Assembly: GCF_000208745.1 (NCBI RefSeq)
Contig: NC_030852.1
Span: 1,965,337-2,029,336, forward strand
Origin: Theobroma cacao
Lineage: Eukaryota > Streptophyta > Magnoliopsida > Malvales > Malvaceae
Direction of reading: 5' to 3'
Length of the DNA stretch: 64,000 nucleotides
Shown one piece after another: positions 46,485-60,400 of the stretch; the first letter of the stretch is position 1; the number at the start of each line of letters is the position of its first letter. A model generated the notes under the pieces. The model saw only the letters and a list, made by a program, of their open reading frames with translations. It searched no databases and had not been told where the DNA came from. A program made the translations under genes and the position numbers.

Positions 46485-48434
46485 TTCGAGGTAATAAAAA
46501 AATTCTCACTTCAAAAGTAATAATAATAATAATAAAATTACGAAACATCTTATTGTTATTTTTTTTTTATTTTTGAATTCGAACTTGATTGTAAAATCTT
46601 AAATGAACGTATAATTGATATATAAATACCGTCATTGACGACTGAAATAAGTACTACGAGATTAAAATTTTTATTTTTACTTATGAATATTGTTTTGCTT
46701 TGGTTTTTGCGTTTTGTGTAGCGAAAGATGGTTGGAGGGGGATGATTTTGAGAGGATCTTCAGGACTGACTCCTAATGTAATATACCGGGTAGGGAGGTT
46801 ACGTTTTATGCAGAGTGATCTCGAGTGCAACCATGGCCTTTGTTCTTTATAAATTACCATAAGGGCAGACTGATTAAAAAAAGGATCTCTGTACCAATCC
46901 AAAAAAAAAAAAAAAAGGAGGATCTCTGTCCCTCCTACTTAGTTATGCACACCACCGAATGGAAGGGTGGTTTTTGTAAATTTATGATGGTAATGAAATT
47001 CCATCATTTTCTTCTCAATAAAAAAAAAAAAAAAATCAATGCATGTAATAATGCTCTTCGTATGTTAAACTTGTAAATTGATTTAGGTTTTAGAGATATA
47101 TATTTGATTACAAATTAATCAATAATTTATGATCATTTTTAGCACTAAACACCTCACTTTTAATTATAATGTTAAATTCATATACAGGTACATTTTAGTC
47201 TATAAGTCTGAAATTTTAAAATGGTGTCTAAGACTTTCCTGGCTTCGAAAAAGTTTATCCTTTTTTGTGAGCTTTATCAATCAAAGCAAGCCAGATCAAT
47301 TAATCCTTTTTTGGTTAAGGAATTAGTTTGAATTGAGAGGAATGAAAATAATTCATTTGTTAATTTGGGTTTTTTTTTTTTTTTGGGCCAAGTCTCTTAT
47401 GATAAACAATCCCTTATCACTTATTTGTTTTATTAAAAATTTTACTTAATGCACAACTTTATGATTTTATCATCATTTTCCTATTAAAATAGTAGCAGAC
47501 TTTCACATTGATCCCATATTTCAAAATAATTAGCACGTTTTGATTCAAATATACTAATTATTATACTTTTTTTTTTTTGGTATCAACTAGACTGGAGATC
47601 ATTTTCTTTCACTACCTCTCTTAATATTTGGGTTTTAATTATTTCTTTTCTTATTGAGACTTTTTTATTACCTTTATACTTTTATCACTTTTTTCTAGTA
47701 TTTATCATCACGTGTGTTGCACGTATATACTTGTTTTATATTTATTTGTACATAATAATTATATATAAAATGTTTTCGAAGTGTAAGGTTAATTTTTTTA
47801 TAAATAAAATATAATGATATATAAGACAATTAATAATTCAATTGAAAATTTGTGCTAATCATAATTTATAAATTATTCAATATTATTAGAATTAAGATAA
47901 AATAATTTTTAAAAAAATCATTTAATACAGTCAAAATTTACAAATTGAATAAATCTTAATAATATTTTATGAAAAAACATATTTTTAATAAAAATTATTC
48001 AAAACAATCATATACATACCTACAAAATACATAAATAATTTAAAAATAATAATAAACATCAAACAAAAATTTAAATTTTTTTTTTAAAAAATTAAAATAT
48101 CAATAATAAAAAAATGCAAAATAATACTTTAAAAATATAATAAACATCAAACAAAAATTTTTCTAGCAGGAATTTATGTACAAAACTGTTGGAAGTACAG
48201 ACACCTTTGGCATGCATTGACGAACCAAACAAATCAAGACAGCCGCCCAGAGACCAAACAAGGATCAATAAAAAAAACTCATACATGATATGATTACAAA
48301 TGAACACAGGTACAAGCCGGAAGATCAGCCAAGAAAACTTTTCTTGCAAAAGGTTTGACCGTGGCCATCACAGCCTCTGCTTTCATTACCTCTAACAATC
48401 AGGCAGTCACAAACACACAAATATGGGAAGAAAC
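46485..48434. other. 3' untranslated and intergenic region
   Basis: A possible 3' UTR exon of the unrecognised gene begins at 46722 (after GTTTTGTGTAG), and AATAAA occurs at 47017-47022 before a long A run. From about 47100 to 48160 the sequence is AT-rich with poly-A/T runs and no gene. The part next to 48434 is expected to be the 3' UTR of the minus-strand SCD1 gene. Confidence 0.5.
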
Positions 48435-51400
48435 TTAGATGTTGATCGTCGCTTCCCAAAGCCTAAGAATTCCATTACGGCCGCCACTGCATATCCTTTT
48501 CCTTTCCAGGTCTGAAGCCACACATCTCACCTGGTTACCACAAAAGAGGCCAGAATCAAACCAGCAAAAACGTATCAAATCTCAACTAACATAGTTTTTG
48601 ACCTTATAGCCACTGAAAGTAGAGAAAATCGAAACTGCTTGTTGAAGACTTTGGGAATTATTAAACTACCTCAACATACACTCAGCAAGCAACAACAAAA
48701 AGCATATATGTGAAACAAATACAGTTTTTAAGACATTTAAATTGATCTTGGTTAGGAGTTTGGGTGAGCCTTATAGCTCCACATTGAAGGATTATGGAAG
48801 ATCCGTTCAATGCTATCTCTCTTGTCCCCTCTTTTAAGTCTAAACTATAGTTGAAGGATATAATTTACCATTTTCCATTCCTCTCTTCTATCTTTCTTCC
48901 TTTAATATCTGGAAGCACGGCTATAAACCACAAGACACAGGCATGAGATGACAAGGACACAACAACCCCCATCAGGAAGATCCCAATCAGGGGCTATTTT
49001 CTGACTCTATTTTATGTGCTTTTGTGTATATGTGAGTGCTAACATAATTACTTAAAAACAATAAAGAAATGCACAAGAAAAAGCAACCAAGAACCATACA
49101 AGTGCAGGGAAAAATAAGCATACCACAGCACTGGTCTTTTGTGGGGTCCGATAAAGTTGCCACCCAGACATTTTTGATCCAGTGTTAGAGAAGCTACCAA
49201 GTCTCTCTTGAGGCCGATGGAAGAGAGACATAGAATTGTCAGCTGCTCCAATTCCTAGCCAGTGGTCTCCAGCATTTATAGATAAGATAGCAGCACTATG
49301 AATAGTTACATTCTTCACGCATTTTATACCCCCTGCATGCATAACAAAATAGAACTAGTAGCATTATTGACAGTAAAAGACGAATTAAGGAGATAACTAT
49401 CAAATAATTATCATCAACAAGCACAATGAAGAGTCAAACTAGTTTTAGATTAAATCTTCAGCAATTGACTTAACCAGGTTGGATAAAAGCAAACCTAAAA
49501 GAAACTTGAATAATGCTCAGAATTTGATTATTGCACTTACCCTCCTCATTTTCCCAAAATCGGAGCAGCCCATCCGCCGAACCTGAGAGAATATTTTTCA
49601 AAATATTATTACTATATTCTATTCTTTTTCCTGCCCTAGAGATAAAATTGTTGCTACAATTCATTCATATTTATAAAAATGCACCAAAACATGTAAAGGT
49701 TACAGTAAAGACACAACAGACTCAGAGCCAACCAGTTATTATTCCTTTGTCTGATGCTGAATATTCGACACAAAGCAGTGGGCCAGCATGACAGGCAAGA
49801 ACAGCATCACATGTTCCCCGGGAAACAGACCAAACTCTAGCAGTCCAATCATCACTACCCGTGACCATAGTGTCCCCATCCATTCTAATTGACCTGCATA
49901 ACTGACACATGAACACTGTTCCTTCCAAGGTTTTCACACACACACACACACCAATGAACCAAAAAATTAAAAAATTCTGCATTTCTTTGCTAACCGTATC
50001 CACTTTGTATGCCCTAGAAGCTTGTGCATCTGCCTACCAGCACGGATGTCCCAGATGTTTGCTACCCTACAATGCGAAGGATTCATCAGATTAATTTCAA
50101 GGCAACAAGCCATAAATCTAATTTTATAATCTACAGGAGCATTGCAAGTGTTCTGGTACATACGCATCTCTGCCAGCAGCAGCCAAGATGCCAGTGGAGT
50201 CATCATACTCCATGCATAAAACTGCACTAGAACAGCGACCAACTGTTGCCACACAAGTATCAGTTCGGACATCCCACATCTTCACAGTTCCATCATGAGC
50301 AGATGTTAGGACACGTTCACCTGACAGCATCTGCACACAGCTGACCTACAGTAAGAAAAACAGGGATCTTGTGATTCAATCATCTAATTCATGTACATTC
50401 AAGAAAAGGACAAACAGCTGAGATTGTATCTCTTTTTAATACATCACCAAAGAAAAAGCATTTAGAATTAGGAACTACTAAAAGTAAAAAATAATTAATA
50501 AAATAAGAAAACAAAAGCTTTCCAAAGAGGTTGACAGGAAAGCAACTGAGAATAAAATTTTGCACCAGAACATAAGAGCCACAAAACACTGCATAGAAAT
50601 GATCCCTACTCATGAGAAGCGGAATAAATATGCTGAGCAGCTTGCTTATCCATGATAAAAAAGACATCTCTATAGGGCAAGTATCACATGTAGTAGATAA
50701 TAGTTTAAAACATGATTAGTAATCCAAAAAGTGCAATAAATAATTCTAACAAAAGGTAACAAAAACATACAGCTGCAGAGAGGTTCCTTCAACTTTGATT
50801 ATAGATTATTCCTCAAATGTGTATATATATAATTACAAAAGCATGTCCACACTTGTACGCCATATTCCTGACTTTACTGAGCATTGATAAAAATACAGAT
50901 TTGGTTTAAAAAAAGAGAATGCTAAGAAACCAGAGTGAAAAGGAAAGGTCTTATGCTTAAAGAAAAACCCCTTTTTTCCTTTCATTTCTTTCCAAAGCTA
51001 CGTCAATGTCTTCCTCCCCTGACCAACCCTTCCCCCACCCCCTTCCCCTTCTTCATTTTTACATTCTGAGTATTTTAAACAGTCAATGATAATCAATGTT
51101 GTACACATTAGTGAGCTACAACAACAGAAATCATTTTATAAAGCCGCAATTATGGACCCACTTTATCAGGAAAATAGCACTTCCTTTCTTTCCAAACATA
51201 ATATATAAATAATTGGAACTCTATTATGCAACATTCTCAGATAACCGAGCAAATCCTTGACTGGTTCAAAACCTACTGATACTACCATCAAGGTAAAAAG
51301 TTAAGATGTCCTACATTATGATTAACATAATGCTGATAATAATTGGCATTGTTCTATAAATATGCAGATATATCTTCTACAATGCCAACAGGTGCAGCAA

Positions 51401-54400
51401 AAGCTGTATTCACCATTTACACATATTAGAAAAGGAACATTCCAGTCGTATACCCAGTTTGCAATCCAGAATGTTATGAACAAGCAAACCTGTGCATCAT
51501 GACCCTTTAGCTCCTCTAGTAACTGGGATGTTTGCTTGTCCCATACAATAACAGACTGATCGTCAGAACCAGATACAACTTTTCCTCTGTCAGAACTAAT
51601 GGCACGGATGGTTCTGCATGGAGAAAGAGTTACGGAAACTGTTAAATCAAATAATATGAACAAGAATATAAATTTAACAACCAAAGGAACATTGCAACAA
51701 GAAGCACAACCAACAAAAGGGTTTAAATATTCCATCACAGAGACCTTGTATGTCCTTTCAAGGTTGTGCGAAGTTCAGAACCGCGAAGACTAGGATCCCA
51801 AATTTTAACCTGGAAGATTTACATATCCAATTGAAACTTTCTCCACAAAAAAAAAAAAACAATCAACTCAAAATTTTAATGCATGTAGAATTAAATGCTT
51901 CAGGATGTCCACTGAACTTATGATACTGAACAATCATAATTATATGCACCATTCAATGAACCAAGATTTTATGGAGGACAAACAAGAAACACAAAGATTC
52001 CATTCCATTACACAAGCAATGATAGTTAATTATTGAATACAATTTTAGATACAGTAGACATCTCTGTACTAGACATGTCAAATGTCATAATCGGATTTTG
52101 AAAGTGAGAAAAGCAACTAGCATACAGATGTGAATCTGATGGAGTTTACAGGCAATAAAAGCAACCAATATTTGGTGTGAAGGTCTAAGAACCCAAATGT
52201 TGTCTAGTGATTCTGGCCAGCTGAAATACCAATCAATGACCATTTGACAGTACAAAAACACCTAGAGGTTCCTCTTCATCTGAACACGATTCAAGAACAG
52301 AACAATCAAAGAGTGTTAGCTTGACAAAAGATTTCTCTTTGAGAAACATAACCGAAGACCTGAACAAACAATATAATAACTTCTCCTATCATTTGAAAAC
52401 TAAACCAGCCAAAGTTTGATCTTTTTTCCTCTTCTTTCAGGAAATAGCCGTTAGATAGGCAAAAAATAGCCAGAAGAGGAAAATATAACAAAGCCAAAAA
52501 AAAAAAAGGAAAAATTGGAGGGACTCCCTACTTGTTGCTTTCCACAAGAAACTCAAGCCATTTAAAGGCAAAAACAAGATCAATAACATTGAACAGGCAA
52601 TGTAGCACTCTAATTATGTGCATGAAAAAAATAACATGATATGGTAACTCACCGAACAGTCAGTGCTCCCACTAATAAAGAAACCTGCATCTTCACGATC
52701 ACCCACCAGATCCCACACCTCTCTTCTTGTTACACAATGCAAAGCAGTAACAGCACCAGTATGACCCCTCAATATGCGAACATTGGTTTGCATTTTCTTC
52801 TGCCCAGCAGCAGACAAATCTTGTTTGCTCGGATTCCCATTCTCTGATGCAGTTAAAAGATAATAAACCATGAAAATCTAGGGTGCATGGCCTAAATATT
52901 AAACATTCCAAGCATCTAATGCTAACAAAAGATATACCTGAAGCCCCACCATCAGAAGTAGATTTACGAACACGACTAAAAGAGTTTGCTCTTGATGCTG
53001 TATCCCTGCTGAACATGCTCTGCACCCAGCTCCTTCCAACACCAGAAGCCTCTGCAGGTTGTTGATTCTCATCTGCGGCATCCTTTGGGCGCGGGGATGA
53101 CAATCCAGGAGGCAATAGTGATTGTGACTTCACAGATGAGATGCCCCAGTAATTGATACGAAGTTGCTGGATATGTGACAAAAGTCCTCTAAGTTTTATC
53201 TGAAGCATATTGGGGGAACAATCGATTCAGAAATTATATTCATGAATTGAAAGCAGAAGCTGTGTGGACAAGACGGCCAGGAATATTGAACAAAATGATT
53301 ACTAGTCATGAGCATCAGCTTCAACATAAATAAAGTGCTTCATACTGGAGAGAGAGAGAGAGAGATGTTAAAAAAGGAAGGACAGGATGACTAGGATGAA
53401 TATTCCGTTTAAAATGAATTCCAACATGTCAGAGTAGATTAAATTATTCTTTGTGTGGCTGAGCTTGCAAGCTTAATGGAAGTGCATTCCGTAATCATAT
53501 AAACAGGATCTTGCACAAATATTTCTCCTACTTCTTAATCACATAACCAAACCAATCAACAAATGAAGGAAAACCAGTTCACTTCCATTACCAACAGCCA
53601 ACTTAGATATGCTAAAATTTACCTTTAAAGAAACATGAGTTTTGAATGGGATGATAAAAGATATTTAAATGCATCCATACATACTAAGCAATGAGACAGG
53701 TGACTAGGTTTCACCAAAGGTACATGTACAGAAAAGGACCAACAGTACATAAATGGTACCTAACTATAACGTCAAAGGTGGTTGAGCCTTTTTTTTTTTT
53801 TGTGCAATATAGAAATATACTCATTTAACTGACACCATTAGTTAAAGTTGATGATGTGTTTTTCACCAAATTAAATTGCAATGCACGTCAATTATGTGGA
53901 TATAAATTACAATTACCAGTGTGTATGTTTGTATAAAAGCAGAGGTCCTATGGGATGATTTCTGAGCTACATAGACTACCAAAACTATGGAGGACACAAA
54001 TGAGAAAGAAAAAAAATCACATTTGAGCAAAAGAACAGACTTGTAGCTTGTACAAAATTCAACTTCGAGATAATAAGTTGAAAGCTCAAAAGCCCAACTT
54101 AAAGAAAAGACAATAAATGACAATAAAGGTCCAAATACTGACACTGCATTCATATACTTTAAATAAAAAAGGGATATTTACAGATTGACTATTCAAGGAA
54201 TGAGAGGGTAAATAACTACGTCAACAACAAAATAAAAATTGCAATCTTGCTATTAAATGTTAAAGCATAATTTCTTACATTAGTATCCCCAAATAACAGT
54301 ATCAATAGAAGATTAAAAAGGTGCTTGCCAAATTGAATTAAAATCAAATTAACCAAATAAAATGAACATCATGTTCAAGGCATGAAAAATGAAATTGACA

Positions 54401-57400
54401 ATGAACCAGGAAGAATGGAGTGAGAGGGCAAGGCTGCATGAAGGAGAGAGAAGTATTAAACAAGTCATGTTCACTATCACTTTCTATATATGCCTCCATA
54501 AATGCAGCCTCTTATCCAGGAGCTGTCAGCAAATTAATAGAGCCTTTGGAACTAGAATAGGGGAAAGCCAAAATACCTGATGCTAAAGAACAGGGTGTGG
54601 GTCCAGAGAAGAAAGTGTGAGCCAAGGGTTTAGAGAAGAAGACCAAACAAGGTGAAAGAGGAAAAGAAAAGGGAGTGAGAGAGGAAAACAGTGTCGAAAT
54701 CTGCTGTAAACATTGTTGATGAGAAAAAAAACAGCAAGTATGTTAAATAGAGGCTGATGGGTTTTCTAAAACCTGGAGGAAGAATGAAGAAAAGGGGAGA
54801 AAAAAACAAACTGAAGCAACTAATTTTCTTAATAAAAAAGGGTTAAAATGCAGGCATTTAAGTTCAGGTTATCAAAAATATTTTCCACATAAGTAACATG
54901 TAAATATTATTGATAGAAAACTACACCATCATCTATAACTAATAGTGTGAGTTAAGTTAGCAAATTAAACAGATGTAATAGTTTAAGCACCACATTAAAC
55001 AAATGCTCAGTTCAGGTACCCAAATTAAACATGAAGTTATAAATTCAAGTACAATTTCTGCCATTAACCTGATTGATGAACCTATATCTGGGACAGTTCA
55101 AATATTCCTCATCCTTTTTTCATATCATATATAGAAGTGAACATAGTGAATTCTTAAATTTACAACCCTTGGCTTAGCTTATGCAGATTTTAATTGTTTT
55201 CAACTTGTAGCTTAATCAGCATCTCAGATGCTTAGTGTTGTCCCTATCTTTGGCTAAAAAAAAAAAAGTTCTCATCTTTTCAGAACACTTCTAAAAAATC
55301 CAAAGCAGATAGATTCCTTTGTCAAGGAACATCCAATATTCATTACTTGAATGGTAATAAATGACATGAGAACCAGTTAGAAACTTAAAACAGAAAGAAT
55401 CCTTAGATCAAGCAATACATCAAAAATTAATCAATCAGGCTGCAGAGATAATCCCGAAGCATACATATGTTGTTGAAAGTTAGAAGAAAAACGAAGGCCA
55501 AGACACTTCTATAAACATTGTACTTTATTGTCAATCATAATAACATACTGCAGTGTGGAAGATTTACTTACGAGCAACTTATATCCAATATTGTATCTCT
55601 CTGCTATAGTTTCAATCATGTACCAGCCATCATTATCAGCAAGTCCCAGGCCCGCCTTCAAGATAACAGGAAATATGATTAATGCTTACAGATTTGAAAA
55701 CAAACAATAAAATACATATAAGTGGTAGAAGAAGATTATAAATTATGAAACAAACTACCATGTGCGAAGCCAATACAATTAGCTGTGCTGTCACCATAGT
55801 TGCATAATTGGCAGATCTGAAAATAAAATAAAAAACAACAACCACAATAGATAAGCAATAGTTTCCACTTTCACTTGGGAAAGAGAGAGGTTCAGTGAAA
55901 TTGAATGTGCCAGAAAAATAAAACCGATTGGCTAGAATTTTCTGTCTGGGAAGGATAAAGAACAATAATTGAAAAGAAAAGAGAGAAGGAAAAGAACCCA
56001 GAAATTCATCTGGGACAGTTTAGCATGTAACTGTTCTTGACAAAAAAGCAATTGCATGTAACTTTTAATGAGCTTGGACAGTTTAGATTAAATTAGATTG
56101 CAAAGAGATCAAGGACTGATTGTAGGGCTACAGCAACCCTATTGGAAATAGACTCTTAATGTCAGGTTAGTGGCTATCTTATCATATTTTTCAGATTTAT
56201 GCGATAGAATTAAACCCAAATTTTCAGTGGTTTATCCCAGAACTAACTTCTACTGTGTTGACTTCTCCTAGCACAACATGAGATTCCATGCTTGCTGTAA
56301 AAATCCACCAGTGTGATAGATCTTATGTGATGAACTTAAATCAGAGAAAGCCAGCAAGGAAAGTAGAGTAGCAACAATTATTCAATCTATTTCTTTGATC
56401 TCTAAGTTTTTCATCTGTCATTTCTATATGTTCAAGATTGGACCCTTTTTGAAGGCCAAAACAATTTTGCTCCGCACCACCCAGGGAACTTCTTTCCATA
56501 TTTCTTGGATCATCCCTTCTCCCTTTGAAACCCTATCATCCATTGGCATTTGTATTGAGAATTAAATGGGACAAACTGCAGGCAAGAGATTTAGATTTAC
56601 TAAAATGCACCCCAACAGATTTACCAAGATATTGGGGTAGGCAGACTCATCTAGCCATAACTCAACAATAAGCAGAGTTTCAGCATGTTTCAACCAACAA
56701 AAGACACCAGCATTGGTAACTAGTAGTGTAATTATCTCAGATTAAGTTGCAATTATAGACCTGATCATGTCAAGTTGGTTGAAGAAACCATTGAATGGAA
56801 TAACACATATAACAAGTTAAAATCCAGCTGAAAAGTGAAAAGAACTAAAAAGAAACTCAGTAAAACCATAACAACAGTTGCAACGCACATCAGTCCACTA
56901 TGATTTCTGCCAAAAACCTCATCCTAAAGCATAGCTGGTTCGATGAGCAGCCAAATTTCAAAAAAGATTACTACAATATAACTATATTTCATGCACAAGA
57001 TAATAGAATTAACAAATAATATTTCAGAAATTACATTTTAAAAATACTAAAGTTATTAACATACTTGTTTGAAGACTGCTCCATAAGATAGTCAAAGTAT
57101 CCTTCCCAAAACCTGAAACAATATCCAGCTGCTTTCTAAGATTTCAATGTTTTGTACAGAACCCTAAGGGCAAACAGGTTCTCAAAGGCAACTGAAGGAA
57201 CAAATAATAGTCTAAATTTTGGAAGACAGAAATAATGTACCACCACTAAAAGTAAACCTTATGCAAAGGCATAACTGACTAACTTTTGATTTATAGAAAC
57301 CAAATCCTACTTAAATGAGAAAAAAATGACCATTAAACATAAGTCCAGTGAGTGGTACACAGTAATACATACCGTAACTCCTCCCATATAGACAGAGAAA

Positions 57401-60400
57401 TAAGATGACGCTGGACATAGTCTGGAACATTATTGGCATCTTTCTTATACATCTCAGCAGACACTTCCAGGGCATCTCTAATAGTCGAAACATCATTTCG
57501 AGAAGTTGCTCGACTGATTGCTGTTTTGAGCTGAATTTGTGCATTAATACATTTGGGGGACAAGGAGGAAAAAGAAAAACATTATTACAAGATGAACATC
57601 AAAAGACATGTCCGAGCAGAAAGTAAAAAATAAAAAAAACAGCCTATCAGAAGTTGGTGAATAATTTGCTTCATTAACAAAAATACTTAAGTAATATTAA
57701 TTATTCATAAATTACTCAAATTTCTAAAACCATTAAATACTGAAAATGAAAAACCGTCACATGAAATGGTAAAACATGAATTACTAGCTCCACTATTTAA
57801 AACCCCAAGTACAGCCACAATTTACATTACATACCAATTCTTTCACTGCTATAAACTGTTCTTCAGTCAACTGACCATGCCATCCCTGAGCATGAAATCC
57901 AGTATAAAGTTACTACTGCACTAAAACAGTTAATCACGGTATGATTCTAATAGCTATACATACTGAATTTATGTGCTCCCTTATGCACTCAACAAAACCA
58001 CTACCACCAATTCCCTCTGCATCAGACTCAATCAAAGCTGCAAAATGAAAGCACATATTCTTGTTAATGGAAGCAGATAATATTTACAACTACAGACATA
58101 AGATGTCAGCCTAAAGTAAGAATTAGAACTGAGCTCTTTTAGGAAACATACCCAGAATTGTGCCATATTCAAATGATGAAAGCGGATCCTCTGTTGCTCC
58201 CAATTTCAAAAGACGTAGCCATAATCCCTGCCAAAGAAGCAAAGCACAAAATTTAAGAGAGAAAATGACAAAAAGTACCACTATAACAACGTAGTATCAA
58301 CTTGACATTATGAAACCAAGCAAAATATCTTTTTCTTTGTCTTATTTAGAGAATTACAACTTGATGAAAGAAAAAAACAACCAATAATTTTTCTCTATGC
58401 AATTCATATTTAAGAACAATCTGTTTCTCTCCAACACATAGAAAGCAAACCCTCCTACTGGCCTTCATATCAACAAAGACACAATAATAAAAGACCACTA
58501 TAACAATTTCAGCCTCAGGTTGACATCGTGAAACAACCAAAATCTCTTATCTTGTTTGAGAAATAATACAAAGCAATAATTTTCTCTTTTCACATTCATA
58601 TTGTAACAACAACCAGTTTCTCTCCTACATATACAAGCAAATCCACTAGCTGAATTTCGTGTCAACAAAGACACAATAACGTACAGAACCATTCATAGAA
58701 GGAACTAAATCAAACAAAAGGCAATTTCAATCCTCCAATATCAATCGTAGACATGAAATGAAGCGAAAGAATTGAAAACAAAATGTATTAAAAAAACAAA
58801 TTGAAAAGAAAAAAAGATCATGAACTTATACCTGCAACTTAACTTTAATGTCCAAAACCATGCGCTCTCTTTCTGCCTGCAAAACAATGATAGTTTGAAT
58901 TCGTTTACAGCAATTCTTATCTTGACAAAAAAAAAAAAACTAATGAAACCTAGGACTGATAGTGAATAGAACTTACAGCTCTCTCCAATGAACTTACAGA
59001 AGGTGAACTGGGAAAGCAAGAATGAACTTGTTAGGAACAAGTTTAACAAGTATGAGCAAGTACACAAAATATCTCAACTTATAATGTACCTTGGAGTTTG
59101 CCTTCCTGAATATTCAAAAGCCCCATTCGCTGCAGCAAGAATCTGCTTTCTCTTTTCTTCTTCCTCTTCTGTTCTAACAGTTGAAGGGAACCTGTCATAG
59201 CTATACTTGGCACCTGATCCTGAAGAAAATAAGAACAAGTGAAACATTGATTTATTTACATCCTCCCATGTATTTGTCACTTTGAATAAGATTGATGTGA
59301 ATGAATCAAGAACTTTGACAAAGATTCACAAAAATATACCTGATACTCCAACATCTGGATCTGATATTGTTATGATTTCAGGCTCCACCATTGTGGAAGA
59401 AATAATCGAAAGAGGATTTTGACCTCTTCCTATGGCATCTTGTAATTTGTCAAGAAGGTTATTATTGTTCTCATCTGAACCTATACCTCTCTCCAGATAA
59501 TCCAAGAAACCGTGAGAATCTAGAAATTGTGCTATCTGCCCAAAAAAAGGGGGAAAAAAAGAAGACAACAACAGCAGCACCAACAGGAGATGAGAAAATT
59601 TTCAGAAAACTGACGAAAAATCAAAAATAAAGATTCCTAAATTAACAAAAGAGCGAATGCAGCTATGGAAGAAGAAACTGGTTTTTTTCATTAATTTAAT
59701 TTCAGTACCAGCCATTTAGGATTTTGTTTTATAAATTCTGGCTGTGTCATGTACAGGGATTACTGTAATTTACGCAAATCCGGCAGCTGGGGTAAAATTT
59801 GATTGAGTTTATTTTGTTTTAGGAATTTCAGAAATTAGATTTTCGAACCCAAGTTGGTTATTCACTTGTTTAAAAACTAGTTATCGATTAGGAATACTAG
59901 TCTAGTAGGTCAGTAGAAGCCTAGATGTCTTAATAAATGCCTTCTAATCTTCATATTATAGCACATGCTTTTTTTGGCGAAATTATTGAGGCATGGATGT
60001 CTACTAAACACCTATAACTTTCATGTCTTTGTTTATTGAAGCATAAATGCCTAAAAGTATAGAATGCTCTTTTCTCCTCCTCTCTTGCTACAATGTTCTC
60101 AAGTTACTCAAGTCAGCATAAAAACAGGACCCATAAACTTGCTCCAAGTTCTGCTGCTGCCCAAAACTTCCAGTAAAGCATCCTTCAGTTCGAGCCTCTG
60201 TATTGAGATTAAATCTCAACTAAATGAATCCCTAATTGCTACTAAAACCTTCACCAGTATTTTATACCCCAGCCATAACCTTAAAATCCAAATGTCTAAC
60301 ATAACCCTTTCTGAACCCTAAGCAAACTCCTCAAACTGCCCAACATCAAGAGCATTGACTTTGTATACACAATCCTAAAAAAAATGTACTAACAGAGTAG